Source of the DNA: Zhengitettix transpicula
Lineage: Eukaryota; Arthropoda; Insecta; Orthoptera; Tetrigidae
Reading direction: 5' to 3'
DNA: 64,000 nucleotides
NCBI GenBank assembly: GCA_037074705.1
Contig: CM073590.1
Span: 185,164,746 to 185,228,745 of the forward strand
The position numbers and the translations under genes were made by a program. The notes beneath the pieces are model-generated. The model ran no database searches and had not been told where the DNA came from. It was given only the letters and a program-made list of their open reading frames with translations. This document shows, piece after piece, positions 46,240-52,300 of the stretch (position 1 is its first letter; each line of letters begins with the position of its first letter).

Positions 46240-48356
46240 ATAATAGTAAGGATGTGACATTGTCAAAAATAATTGCAATATTGGTATGGAAAGGACAGAG
46301 AGATAGGCTGTGGCTTACCTAAAAGTGAAGTGACACTCCTTCCTGAAGAAGGAGACTGAGAGCCTCCGAAAATTTGAAGAACAACCTTCACTTCCTTATG
46401 GTGACACCACACATTTCTGTCCTTTCCATACCAATATTGCAATTATATATATATGGTTAAGGTGTCTGTGTACTAAGCAGAATACGTGGGTTCAAGTCTG
46501 CCTGGGTCAAATATTTTCAGTCTTTCCTTCTTCCATCCTTCTTTCTGCTTTGAACATATGCTTTTCTAAGTGCGTAATTCTTCGCCCGAGCATATGAATT
46601 CACATAAAGCGCAATCCTCCTATTTCTCCTATTTATTTATATCCCTCCTCACTATCCAAGTTTGAATGTGACTTTGTCACCAAATTAGTTCCAATTCCTT
46701 AATGGATTCTCCTAATATTGTATATATCTATATATATATTATTAAGTTATTTTGGTAAGAAAGAGAGACAAGGTATCTGACTTACCTTAAATCAACAGTG
46801 GGCCAGTCAGGCTATGCAGAAATAAATGATCAAATTTTCAAGGATCTTAGTCCCCTTCATCAGAATAGTAGTTCTGAACTGTGTGCCAGTTGGCAGTTCT
46901 CCTCTCAATTATATGTGTATATAAATTTTAAGTAATTGTTATTTTATTATTTGAGCTTGTCTTAAAATGAATTAATGTTAAACATATGTTAGGAACTATT
47001 ATTTTTAAACAACTTTTTTCAGTGAAGAATGTTTTATGGTGTTGGATTATTGTCCTCGTAATTTGGTACAAATGACTAGTGCGGATTCTGTTCCACACCT
47101 TCCTGTTAGAGCAGCCTCAGATGGTGGAAAGAATTTCATGATGCTTACCATGCTGCAAAATCATGAAAGCAAAACCACAGAAATGGTAAACTTGAATTTT
47201 GAATTTGCAATTAGATATAGTAAATAATGTCTTTTTTACAGTTACTTAAAATTAGACCAAAATTTGGAAAGCTTTAAATATATTATTTAAAAATTACAAT
47301 CACAAGATGATATTTCTGAGTGATTTGACTTTTATATTTTTTTCAGTTCTTATCGTGCTCTCTAGAGTCTGATCGACAGAGATGGTTGGAAGCTGTTATG
47401 CCGCCAGCATCTGATAATCCCGAGGAATCTGTGTATGAGCAGTGGGATTGTCCTCAAGTCCAAACTCTTCACCCATACACAGGCCAACAGCCAGATGAGC
47501 TCTCATTGGCTATGTCAGATGTTGTAAATGTGCTGAGAAAAGTGGCAGATGGTAAATACTTATCATTTGTTAATATTTAATTTCAAAACTTTCTATTTAA
47601 AACCAAATAATTCTACTCACCATAGACAATTCACCATCTAAAATTTGTAAGTAGAAAATACTCCATTTTGAACAGCAAGGAGAACTCTGTCTTCATAGAA
47701 GTCATACACTCAGAGTTTGAGTAAGAAAGTCTGAAACTCCTGTAGGTGTAGACTTACTAATTTAGCCTGACCTTAGATACAACTGTCATAATGTGACTAA
47801 AAAGTACAACTATAGGTGTAATTTGTTAACCCTTCCACAGCTTTGTTTGATATTACAGTTTTGCATTCCAATATGTCCTCTATTTTTAATTAATGTATTT
47901 CCAAATACTTATATTTTCTTTTTAGATTTGATTTGTTGTTTTGTAGAACTTGAATGATAATTTTTGGAGGTTATACAGACTGTTTCAATTTCAATATTTC
48001 ACTGAAACTTTGTCACTGATCATATTGAACACATTTTATTTATTTGTCACAGCAAAAGTCGCAAATTATCTTCAGCACTACATAAAAAGTAACAATTTAA
48101 TTATCACTTAATTAAAACTTTGTTGAATTACATTTGTAGAATATTGGTTACAGAATGCTCATTACTAAATGTTATATTCCCAACAGGGTGGTATTATGGA
48201 GAGAGAATTAGAGATGGAGAAAAAGGCTGGTTTCCAGGTAATCATACAGTAGAAATTGCATCTGCTCATGTTCGTGCCAAAAATTTAAAACAAAGATACA
48301 GACTTCTGACTTTATCAGGTACTTTCCTAGAGTCACAACGAAAACATGGAAAATAA
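18855..48356 (+). CDS. Exn: Ephexin-family Rho guanine nucleotide exchange factor (19 coding exons)
   Basis: The product loads GTP onto Rho-family GTPases at the membrane and cytoskeleton; family members act downstream of Eph receptors and at synapses. CDS joins: 18855-19815, 25074-25203, 30363-30469, 35686-35733, 37293-37447, 38415-38565, 41438-41639, 41727-41908, 42142-42240, 42313-42423, 42669-42784, 42901-43078, 43156-43338, 43664-43835, 44082-44286, 44389-44651, 47023-47185, 47347-47551, 48187-48356. Phases agree at every junction, giving 3801 nt (1266 aa plus stop). The layout is an acidic tyrosine-rich N-terminus (about 225-320), a duplicated WYAE segment (646-715), an LYQFY autoinhibitory-type helix (744-748), DH (about 826-1010), PH (about 1030-1160), SH3 (about 1178-1234) and a short basic tail. 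The DH-PH-SH3 order with this helix is diagnostic of ephexins. The start codon is uncertain: ATG 18783 is also in frame, and an upstream exon is possible. Confidence 0.88.
20933..22036 (+). mobile_element. Full-length but dead mariner element
   Basis: The ends are CGAGGGTGGTCTGAAAAGTT at left and the inverse complement of CGAGAGTGGTCGGAAAAGTT at right, each preceded or followed by TA, the mariner target duplication (20931-20932 and 22037-22038). The 1104-bp body encodes fragments of a mariner transposase: FWVAAFKRGRTNLGDDERSG at about 21230-21290, RPKTETTEDNIDQVH, KVREIAQA, then later LITVDKTWIHLCTPET. Stops and frameshifts break the frame, so it is inactive. It differs clearly from the transposase at 10.6-11.3 kb and resembles a different mariner subfamily (mellifera-like, tentative). 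Confidence 0.9.
22112..22266 (+). mobile_element. About 155-bp hairpin element (family H), copy 1
   Basis: Two arms, GAAGAAAAAGTTCTCGGGTT and its inverse near 22205-22240, extend over about 40 bp each around a loop containing CCGTCGAAACGTCG. They are followed by a tail ending ACTGGGAAAGCCTTCGTT. The 13-bp sequence CAAAATAGGCTTG flanks both sides (22099-22111 and 22267-22279), an apparent target-site duplication. No coding capacity. Confidence 0.8.
23471..23624 (+). mobile_element. About 155-bp hairpin element (family H), copy 2
   Basis: Arms of about 55 bp (AGATTCTCG...CCAGCCGGGCAAAC and inverse), with ACGCGACGTTTCGATGA pairing with CATCGAAACGTCGCGT. The tail is GCACCGGGAAAACCTTCGTT. The flanks AGTGATATTCTC (23459-23470) and AGTGGTATTCTC (23625-23636) match at 11 of 12 positions. 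Confidence 0.8.
23716..24083 (-). mobile_element. Family R retroposon, degenerate minus-strand copy
   Basis: Carries GGGTTAACTTGGGCCCCCTGG, CCTACCCGGCATTTGCCTGA and CTTGACCAGTTTAGGAGACA in the order expected for the reverse orientation. The A-tail (T-run on this strand) is lost. Confidence 0.75.
25074..25203 (+). CDS. Exn: Exn coding exon 2
   Basis: Acceptor TTTATATTTCAG/AGGGTC and donor CATCT/GTAAGT. 130 bp, phase 1 in and phase 2 out. Encodes a Ser/Glu/Gln-rich segment with SDEWVDLEQSD. Confidence 0.82.
27151..27592 (-). mobile_element. Family R retroposon, minus strand
   Basis: Contains CCTTTAATAGCACGGGAATG, GGTTAACTATGGTTTAAGGA, CTTGTCCCACGCCCTTCCGA and GTTTAGGAGGCAGCTGGCCG in order, ending near AAAGTTAGCCCTTTT. 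It lies 50 bp before another copy in the same orientation. Confidence 0.85.
27644..28190 (-). mobile_element. Family R retroposon, best-preserved copy with 12-bp target duplication
   Basis: 547 bp with a 14-T run at its left end (27644-27657), so the A-tailed strand is minus. Perfect direct repeats ATATATTAATAC flank it (27632-27643 and 28191-28202). This is the signature of target-primed reverse transcription. Read on the minus strand it begins near AGGGAATGGGAAGCCTGCGA and contains the four internal palindromes of the family. Open frames through it are incidental. Confidence 0.92.
28710..29745 (+). mobile_element. CATA-tailed repeat with three diverged internal units
   Basis: The phrase CATAACC-TCGATTTGACTCCAAT (with variants) recurs at about 28749, 29127 and 29371. 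Each is followed by GCCGAAAGGGGTT-like and ATTATACACA motifs, so the block is a diverged tandem array with units of about 245-380 bp. The 3' 200 bp match 14479-14735 and end in ACATACATACAAACATACAA. Probably the 3' region of a non-LTR element; no RT motif is visible. Confidence 0.6.
29787..29944 (-). mobile_element. About 155-bp hairpin element (family H), copy 3, inverted
   Basis: The tail motif is at the left as its inverse complement (CGCAGCCTTTCCCTGTG), so this copy lies in the opposite orientation. The arms are diverged (ATTCTCGGGTTTGTAGG, ACGACGTTTCGTC). A perfect 12-bp direct repeat GAAAATGAAATG flanks it (29775-29786 and 29945-29956). Confidence 0.75.
30363..30469 (+). CDS. Exn: Exn coding exon 3, with probable GC donor
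   Basis: Acceptor TTTATTTCTAG/CTTGCAAG. 107 bp, phase 2 in and phase 1 out. Encodes a basic stretch (QERARSRTSSAWSYKVRKQR). The donor that keeps frame with the next exons is AATG/GCAAGT, a GC-type site. The nearby GT four bases later would give the wrong phase. Confidence 0.8.
30510..30693 (+). mobile_element. Family B hairpin element, partial
   Basis: Left-arm phrases AATGTGATTAGGTCAAATGA and GGAAAGAGACACAGGGAAGT, then GTCGACTTACC and TTTTTGAGGGCCTGAGCATC, match the 45.4-kb copy in order. It runs into a TA repeat. Confidence 0.65.
30708..31656. mobile_element. Family D element inside a TA microsatellite
   Basis: Begins TGTAATA directly after TA repeats and ends CATTGCAATA directly before another TA tract (31657-31707). 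It shares TTACTGGGTTTGATAA with the element at 5649-6716. No transposase. Confidence 0.6.
31657..31707. repeat. TA microsatellite
   Basis: About 25 uninterrupted TA units. Confidence 0.95.
32005..32290. mobile_element. Family B hairpin element, diverged
   Basis: AATTTCAGATAAGCCACTCA, TTTTCGAGGGCCCGAGCCCC and GTGTGTCGGCCAGACA match other family B copies. It is interrupted by TA-rich microsatellites at 32215-32257. Confidence 0.6.
33300..33520. promoter_or_regulatory. Candidate internal promoter of Exn
   Basis: A local island of CpG dinucleotides inside AT-rich intron 3. It contains an inverted CCAAT box (CTATTGGAT, about 33344) and GTCGTCATGGTAAC (33401-33414), one base off the RFX X-box consensus GTNRCC-(N)-RGYAAC. 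A shorter Exn form starting here would lack exons 1-3. No TATA box or clear first-exon donor is evident. Confidence 0.35.
35686..35733 (+). CDS. Exn: Exn coding exon 4: 48-bp microexon
   Basis: Flanked by a pyrimidine-rich acceptor ending TTTATATAG and a consensus AAG/GTAAGT donor. It is 48 bp, phase 1 on both sides, so it can be included or skipped without changing frame. It encodes ESRESQEVTSFLDKE after a split glycine codon. No similarity evidence supports it; the support is its splice sites and phase. Confidence 0.68.
36210..36480 (+). mobile_element. Family B element, right part, with CAG/GTAAGT motif
   Basis: CTGATCAAGGGGGTTCATAC, ATTTCAGGTAAGTCGGCTA and GATCTTGTCACATTTTCC match the right half of the 45.4-kb copy. 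Confidence 0.7.
36653..36704. repeat. TA microsatellite
   Basis: About 25 TA units bordering a family B element. Confidence 0.95.
36712..37040. mobile_element. Family B hairpin element, near-complete
   Basis: The left end ATTGCAATATTGGTATGGAA and right end TTTCCATACCAATATTGCAA are inverse complements, as are CCTTCTTCAGGAAGGAGT and its partner. Most of the 330 bp folds back. A partial copy follows at 37055-37185. Confidence 0.85.
37055..37185 (+). mobile_element. Family B element, partial
   Basis: GGTATAGAAAGAAAAAAGTG and CTTCAAATTTTCAGAGGCTC repeat the left arm of the preceding copy. Confidence 0.65.
37293..37447 (+). CDS. Exn: Exn coding exon 5: acidic segment
   Basis: Acceptor TTGTTTTTCAG/AAAACA and donor ATCAA/GTAAAT. 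155 bp, phase 1 in and phase 0 out. Encodes an Asp/Ser-rich stretch (NTSDSDTDHHYE, FDDFDSFDSDDS) likely to be disordered and a casein-kinase-2-type substrate. Confidence 0.85.
37448..38414 (+). other. Exn: Exn intron 5
   Basis: About 1 kb; its last third is a family C palindrome. Confidence 0.8.
38073..38329. repeat. Family C palindromic element
   Basis: Left arm GAAGTCAGAAAAAAGATATT and right arm AATATCTTTTTTCTGACTT... are inverse complements. The arms continue for about 75 bp, including GTTTTGTCGCTAACTTTG against CAAAGTTAGTGACAAAA. Related fragments lie at 7.2 and 60.9 kb. Confidence 0.85.
38415..38565 (+). CDS. Exn: Exn coding exon 6: proline run and basic segment
   Basis: Acceptor TCTATTTTCAG/GACATT and donor CCAG/GTGAAA. 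151 bp, phase 0 in and phase 1 out. Encodes LPAPPPPQNIYG followed by a basic KMLKLRKSFGRMRTSKR segment; the four prolines could bind an SH3 or EVH1 domain. Confidence 0.88.
39610..39830. repeat. Diverged tandem duplication, period about 129 bp
   Basis: CACAAGCACAGCTCTATCAG...CTTATCAAATGAGTAAATAC recurs as CACAAGCATAATTCTATCAG...CCTATCAAATGTGAGGAAGT about 129 bp later. Possibly part of a transposon spanning 39.3-40.4 kb whose ends I cannot place. Confidence 0.5.
40846..40885 (+). pseudogene. Orphan copy of the Exn exon 9 acceptor and first codons
   Basis: Matches 42125-42159 at 34 of 35 positions, including the intron end AAAATTCTTATTTTAG and exon start ATGCAACAAAGA. Similarity stops after GCTTA and the frame then runs into unrelated sequence with no donor. 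It is a truncated duplicate, unlikely to be used as an exon but carrying a working-looking acceptor. Confidence 0.8.
41140..41400. mobile_element. Family B hairpin element
   Basis: TTTGTATGGAAAGGAAAGAG and the matching inverse CTCTTTCCTTTTCATATAAA bound a block with CTTTCTCCTGAAGGAGAAGG. The block is flanked by TA repeats and ends about 40 bp before exon 7. Confidence 0.75.
41438..41639 (+). CDS. Exn: Exn coding exon 7
   Basis: Acceptor TTTCTTTTTAG/CAAGTA and donor AGCAG/GTAATA. 202 bp, phase 1 in and phase 2 out. Encodes a Ser/Lys-rich linker with NRYFSLRKFKKS. The next intron is only 87 bp. Confidence 0.88.
41727..41908 (+). CDS. Exn: Exn coding exon 8: Ser/Thr linker ending in a proline motif
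   Basis: Acceptor ATACTTTCAG/GCATGT and donor ACTG/GTATCT. 182 bp, phase 2 in and phase 1 out. Ends with APARPNSPPPLPPT, a class of sequence bound by SH3 domains, possibly the protein's own. Confidence 0.88.
42142..42240 (+). CDS. Exn: Exn coding exon 9: first WYAE repeat
   Basis: Acceptor CTTATTTTAG/ATGCAA and donor TTTTG/GTAAAT. 99 bp, phase 1 on both sides. Encodes DATKKLNKKE...SWYAECGLF, which aligns with exon 10. Confidence 0.88.
42313..42423 (+). CDS. Exn: Exn coding exon 10: second WYAE repeat
   Basis: Acceptor TTTGTTACAG/AAGCTT and donor GCAAG/GTATAT. 111 bp, phase 1 on both sides, separated from exon 9 by a 72-bp intron. Encodes EASKKSINKE...CWYAEVGLW. The matching phase and sequence show it arose by duplication of exon 9 or the reverse. 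Confidence 0.88.
42669..42784 (+). CDS. Exn: Exn coding exon 11: autoinhibitory-type helix
   Basis: Acceptor ATAATTTCAG/ACAACA and donor TAGAG/GTAAGC. 116 bp, phase 1 in and phase 0 out. Contains FKDEPLYQFYNATVVE. In ephexins such as ARHGEF5/Tim, a short helix of this kind just before the DH domain blocks the GTPase-binding surface until its tyrosine is phosphorylated. Confidence 0.92.
42901..43078 (+). CDS. Exn: Exn coding exon 12: pre-DH linker with YEEI
   Basis: Acceptor TTTATCAACAG/CTTGCT and donor TCTGA/GTACGT. 178 bp, phase 0 in and phase 1 out. Carries DSDGYEEIGADG and TLWCEIPEVVNSRVL; the latter is the conserved lead-in to ephexin DH domains. Confidence 0.94.
43156..43338 (+). CDS. 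Exn: Exn coding exon 13: start of DH domain
   Basis: Acceptor GACTGTTTAG/GTACAT and donor GCCAG/GTTAGT. 183 bp, phase 1 on both sides. Encodes DH conserved region 1, FEIITSEASYVNSLNVLQ. Confidence 0.95.
43339..43663 (+). other. Exn: Exn intron 13
   Basis: 325 bp, AT-rich, with nothing recognised beyond the splice sites. Confidence 0.85.
43664..43835 (+). CDS. Exn: Exn coding exon 14: DH domain
   Basis: Acceptor ATTCTTTTTCAG/TAAAAA and donor CTAAG/GTAACT. 172 bp, phase 1 in and phase 2 out. Encodes the helical middle of the DH domain (HATKNFNVYIKYCSNQIY). Confidence 0.95.
44082..44286 (+). CDS. Exn: Exn coding exon 15: DH conserved region 3
   Basis: Acceptor TTCTTTGATTTAG/AGACCA and a weak donor AACAAG/GTTTGA. 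205 bp, phase 2 in and phase 0 out. Contains SFLMLPMQRITRLPLLVDAM, the signature helix of DH domains that contacts the GTPase. Confidence 0.96.
44389..44651 (+). CDS. Exn: Exn coding exon 16: end of DH and start of PH
   Basis: Acceptor AAATTTCTGCAG/GTGGTC and donor AAAAG/GTAAAT. 263 bp, phase 0 in and phase 2 out. The last DH helix (NEGARRMERMEEI) runs into PH strands (RWLVRCGEVTQL, HLYLFTDLLVVTKKK). Confidence 0.95.
45172..45325. mobile_element. Family A hairpin element, partial
   Basis: AGCCAAATACAGACAAAAGA and GGTATAAATATCGCACAACA match the left arm of the 55.2-kb copy. The following CTAGAGTGACACAACC and GTTGACTAACTCAAAA match its centre in inverse. The right arm is missing or decayed. 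Confidence 0.7.
45360..45711 (+). mobile_element. Family B hairpin element with CAG/GTAAGT motif
   Basis: The left arm (GAAAATGTGACAAGGTCAAA, TAAATAACACATTTGGATAT) and right arm (AACCTCATCACTTTTTCC, TATCCAAATGTTATTTA) are inverse complements over about 95 bp. The right arm includes TTAATTTCAGGTAAGTCGGC at 45632-45651. Confidence 0.8.
45990..46160 (+). mobile_element. Family B element, right part
   Basis: CTGAAGAAGGGGCCTCAGAC, GGGTAAGTCAGCCACACTCT and TGACAATGTCACATTAAC match the right half of other copies. Confidence 0.65.
46186..46236. repeat. TA microsatellite
   Basis: About 25 TA units next to a family B element, as at 36.65 kb. Confidence 0.95.
46240..46440. mobile_element. Family B hairpin element, internally deleted
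   Basis: Same termini as 36712-37040 (ATTGCAATATTGGTATGGAA and inverse), preceded by the same TAATAGTAAGGATGTGACAT phrase, but only about 200 bp long. Confidence 0.85.
46454..46720 (+). mobile_element. tRNA-derived SINE
   Basis: TGGTTAAGGTG (46454-46464) fits the RNA polymerase III A box. GGTTCAAGTCT (46489-46499) is a perfect B box, and the spacing is right for a tRNA head. The rest cannot fold as a mature tRNA: there is no clear acceptor-stem partner. A pyrimidine-rich body follows. The 3' end is not certain. Confidence 0.65.
46740..46915 (+). mobile_element. Family B element, partial
   Basis: AAGAAAGAGAGACAAGGTAT, TCTGACTTACC and CAAGGATCTTAGTCCCCTTC match the left half of the family. 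Confidence 0.6.
47023..47185 (+). CDS. Exn: Exn coding exon 17: PH domain
   Basis: Acceptor CAACTTTTTTCAG/TGAAGA and donor AAATG/GTAAAC. 163 bp, phase 2 in and phase 0 out. Encodes the PH core (FMVLDYCPRNLVQM). Confidence 0.95.
47347..47551 (+). CDS. Exn: Exn coding exon 18: PH C-terminal helix and start of SH3
   Basis: Acceptor TTTTTTTCAG/TTCTTA and donor AGATG/GTAAAT. 205 bp, phase 0 in and phase 1 out. The PH helix tryptophan lies in SDRQRWLEAV. The SH3 starts VQTLHPYTGQQPDELSL, with the usual ALYDY-type motif changed to LHPY. Confidence 0.95.
47552..48186 (+). other. Exn: Exn intron 18
   Basis: 635 bp, AT-rich, no repeat recognised. Confidence 0.85.
48187..48356 (+). CDS. Exn: Exn coding exon 19: end of SH3, stop codon
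   Basis: Acceptor TATTCCCAACAG/GGTGGT, phase 1 in, ending at TAA 48354-48356. Completes the SH3 with WYYGERIRDGEKGWFPGNHT, including the WW/WY pair and GWFPxN signature, then a basic tail RAKNLKQRYRLL. Confidence 0.96.
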
Positions 48357-49345
48357 GAATAATTTCTTTTACTGTTGTCACTAATCTGAAAAGAACTTAC
48401 AGTTAAATTGCTTCAAGACTGACAGATGATGTGAATTTTTAAAAGACCAACATAAAAGTGGGTTGTTAAAAAATTTAATTTTGATACATTTGTTTGTGAA
48501 AACAATCCTAATTCTTCTGTGATTAAAACATTGTATATAATACTGTAGATTTATACTTGCTCATTTATGTAAAATACAAACCAAAGGTGCTTTTTGCAAC
48601 AGTTAACTGTTGTGATTTTTATGTATTTACATATTGTAAATTGTACTGTAAATTTTTTAACATGCAATAACATGTCTGTGTATAATTTATTTAAATATAA
48701 TTGGCAACAATTGTGATCTTTTATTAATATGAAAGGTTAAAATTAATATTTCACAAATAATGGTTTTATTTCTTGGAAAAAATTGATTTGGATTGAGTAA
48801 GGAATTGTACATTCATTAAAATGATTAAATGCGGACTTAATGTAGTTCTGTTGTCTATAATACAATAAATTATGACAGAGTGGAAGAACAAAGACAGTAT
48901 CCAATATTTCAAGTAGTAAAAATTTCTGCTTTTTATGTTCACAGCTTTCTTTCTTACTTCTTCTATTGTCTCATAATTTATTTTATTATTGACAATGGAA
49001 TGACAACCTTCTAAACCTAAAAAATTGGTTAATATTCACAATTTACATTTAAAAAAATTATTCTGTTATTACTGGATGTATAAGCAAAGGAATAGTAGAA
49101 AATTAGTCATTTATTTGTCATAAAATTTGTGAACTATTCATTTATAACCAGGAAAGTTACAACTCTGTTTTTAAAACTTAAAAAAGATTTAAACATACTT
49201 CTATTCACATTCCATTTGTTTTTTTACATAAAGATAAGAACTTGTTGCATACAAAAAATTGTATTGTTTTGTAAAGTTGAATATGTTTTATAACTTTTAT
49301 ATGTTGTAAAGAAATTGTAAATCTTATATAAATAGTAATAAATTA
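48357..49345 (+). other. Exn: Exn 3' UTR region
   Basis: AT-rich sequence after the stop codon, with AATAAA signals at 48864-48869 and 49338-49343. Either could end the transcript, so the extent is a guess. Confidence 0.5.
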
Positions 49346-52300
49346 TGCTTTTATACTATTATGTTTCAATAAGTGAAATATGATCTTAATACATAGAAAA
49401 TTAGTTTTATGCCAGTTACACAATTTCCGTGCATAATGTTGTTTTTCAGATAACAGTAACGTACTCTTATAATTAAAGAATTTGTTTGAAATGTGAGTTA
49501 TTTAAAGTGTAGTAATTTCCTTATTATTTGGAGGAGGAGGGGGGGGGGGAAACATTAACATCAGTTATATTCATATTTTGCAATTTCAGGTCTAATTTAA
49601 GAAGTTTTTAGTCTGCCTATAAGTGTATGTCTTACTAAATTGTTTTTTATTATAGATATTTATGAACAGAATACAAAAATTTCTGATCCAAATAATATAA
49701 TAGACTTATATTTCATTTAAAATCACCAGATAAACCAATGACACATTTTTGAGTTGTATTATTTTTAAGTGTAAGTATTTTCATTAATGTCACTATTATT
49801 GCCATTCCTTTACTTTCTGTAATCAGAAAATATTGTTAATATTTCTAAAATCCAACCTCACGTGGACTATACACTTGCAGCAATAGCTATTCTGAGGTTA
49901 GATACCACTTGAACAACTTTCAGCCTCATGTGACCACAATTCATGTATTTCTGTCTTAAACTCATAAGTTATAAAATGTTGCTTCATATTTACCTGGTAA
50001 GAGTAAGCAAGCCAGTATTCAGATTGTAATATCCTTATTCAACGAGGACTGTGTTATGTATGGGATTGAAGAATGTTATCAGGTTTAAGTGTTAACACTA
50101 TGTACTTTCTTATGTAGCTAGCCACTACCTCAGAAAGTTCAATGTAGACACCCCTTCTGAGCTTTTGACTTTCTAAACTGCAAAATAAGTAAAGGGAACT
50201 ATTTTGAGATGGTTAATCATGAGCTGTGAAGGTCAGTGTTTAATGGAAAAATCATTGAACACTTTCTAATTCATTCATTCTTCGACTGTGGTTGTGTGTG
50301 TGTCAGGTTGTAGCCAGTAAATCTAAGAAATTTTTGTGATGCTGCAGCAACCTTGTACAGAAACCACATCATAAAGATCAGGTGAGCTCTAATGAAATCT
50401 ATTCATTTCCCATACTTCAAGACAAACTATATGTTGTGTTTGTACCAAGCGTCTACAGTTCATCTTAAAGAACTTGGTGTATTAATGTTTTATGACTGTA
50501 TCATGAGGAAAAAATTCACGGTAAGTATTTATGTGATTGTCAGTTTTTATCCAAGGTTGTGAAATAAACTTTGTCAAAATTAAAATATAAAATGTCTGTG
50601 ATAAAAGTATAATACTAATTGGATAAGTAAATAGTCAAGTAACAGACAAAAATAAGGACTAGATAAATACCACAGCTTATCTTCAATCGTCATTGCTTTC
50701 GTCAAGTTTTTGAGTTTGTCATCTGGTTATTTTCTTTTTAATCACCTGACCAAAGAAATAAAGATTGCAGAAATGTTCTGTGGTATTTATTTAGACCTTT
50801 TGGTCTGTTGATTGGCTACTTATTAATCTAATAAATTTGTCCACTGGTGTACAGTTTGTAACAATGTAATGTTAAATTCATTGGATTTAAGTGTTGAACT
50901 TTTTTCTTTCAATGGCTGTATATTGTAGTTGTAATCCAATCCAAATATAGTTTAAATTGATGCATGCGCTGATTCAAGAACAGACATTTTTCTGGAGAAT
51001 CTTTGTATTTGTTCCCTGTTTTTGATTGTGTAATTTAACTAATGTTAATTATAAATTAATTTTCTGCATACACAGTGAGACCAGCAGACAATTTCCTGCA
51101 TTCCACTATTCTTACCCTTTATCAATGAACCCTAATATCTCTCTATTTTCCATACCAACTCTGCACACCTTGTTAGTGTGTTTGAAAGTTGATGATCAAT
51201 TAAGGAAGTATACATTGAATATGTAAAAATTTAATATAGAACAATTAAAGCCTAATAATTAAATGGTCGCTGTTCTATATCATTACATTAAAATAAAAAT
51301 TATAAGGACTAAATTTTTTTAAAAATACAAAGAAATATTTGTGAATTTGATATTTAAGTAACAAAAGCTTTGAAATATAATTGAAGTATTTAAATTTTTG
51401 GGTTTAGAGGTTGTAAAGTAAACAAAATAAATGTCAAGTATTCTTCCTTTGCAGATACTTTCTTGTTCCTTTAAGAGTTCATTTAAGCTTCAACATTCTG
51501 TTTATATTTTTACACAAATTTACAAAAGAAAACATTTTTAATAAAATTCTCAAAAATTACTGAATTTTTAGTAACTTTTAACAATCTTATAATAAAACAA
51601 ACATTAAAATATAAACAATTGTTTGACAAACTTCTAAAAATTCATAATTATGGTAAATATTTTTGAAGAAATTTATTTAAGTTTGTACCTTTTATAAATA
51701 TGGCGAATAATTATAACTTTTTGGGTAAAGATATAAACAAAATAAAAATCAGTCCAAATAAATTTAAAATAGATTCAACATTCTTTTCTCAGCATCATAT
51801 TTCAACATCTTCCTGAAAGTTAAAAAAAAATCTATTACTACTTCCACCATACTGGAACATATTTTTTTGATATTTTCAAACCAATAGCTTGATTCTGTAA
51901 TATATAATACATGTATATATAACATTAATCTAACAAAAGAATTGCCTAAAATTATGATTTTTTATTGAAAATATATATCCAATTTCTTATACCTGAATCA
52001 GTACTTTGTTAGGCCACATTTCGCCTTCTATACGGTGAGGCGATTCTTCTTAATATTGACTCCACAATATGTTGAAAGGTCATGAAGAATCTGACACAAT
52101 GCTTGATGAACATTGTTATTTTCGTTGAGCTTAATGGTTGTGGATTCAGCTCTCCATATGGCTCATCCAACTTTATCACACAAATGCTTAGTTGAGAATG
52201 CTGATTTAGGAGACCACCTAAGCAAGATAGTCTTCCTCATGTTCCTGAAACCACCCCTGCACAATATAAGCAATTGTATGTAGCCATCAACCTGAAAGGA

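Larger units (their letters stand above)
44652..47022 (+). other. Exn: Exn intron 16
   Basis: 2.4 kb inside the PH domain, filled with hairpin elements of families A and B, a TA microsatellite and a tRNA-like SINE. Confidence 0.85.

Noticed and set aside
46454..46526. Functional tRNA gene
   Set aside because: A and B boxes are good but the acceptor and anticodon stems do not pair; a SINE head fits better.
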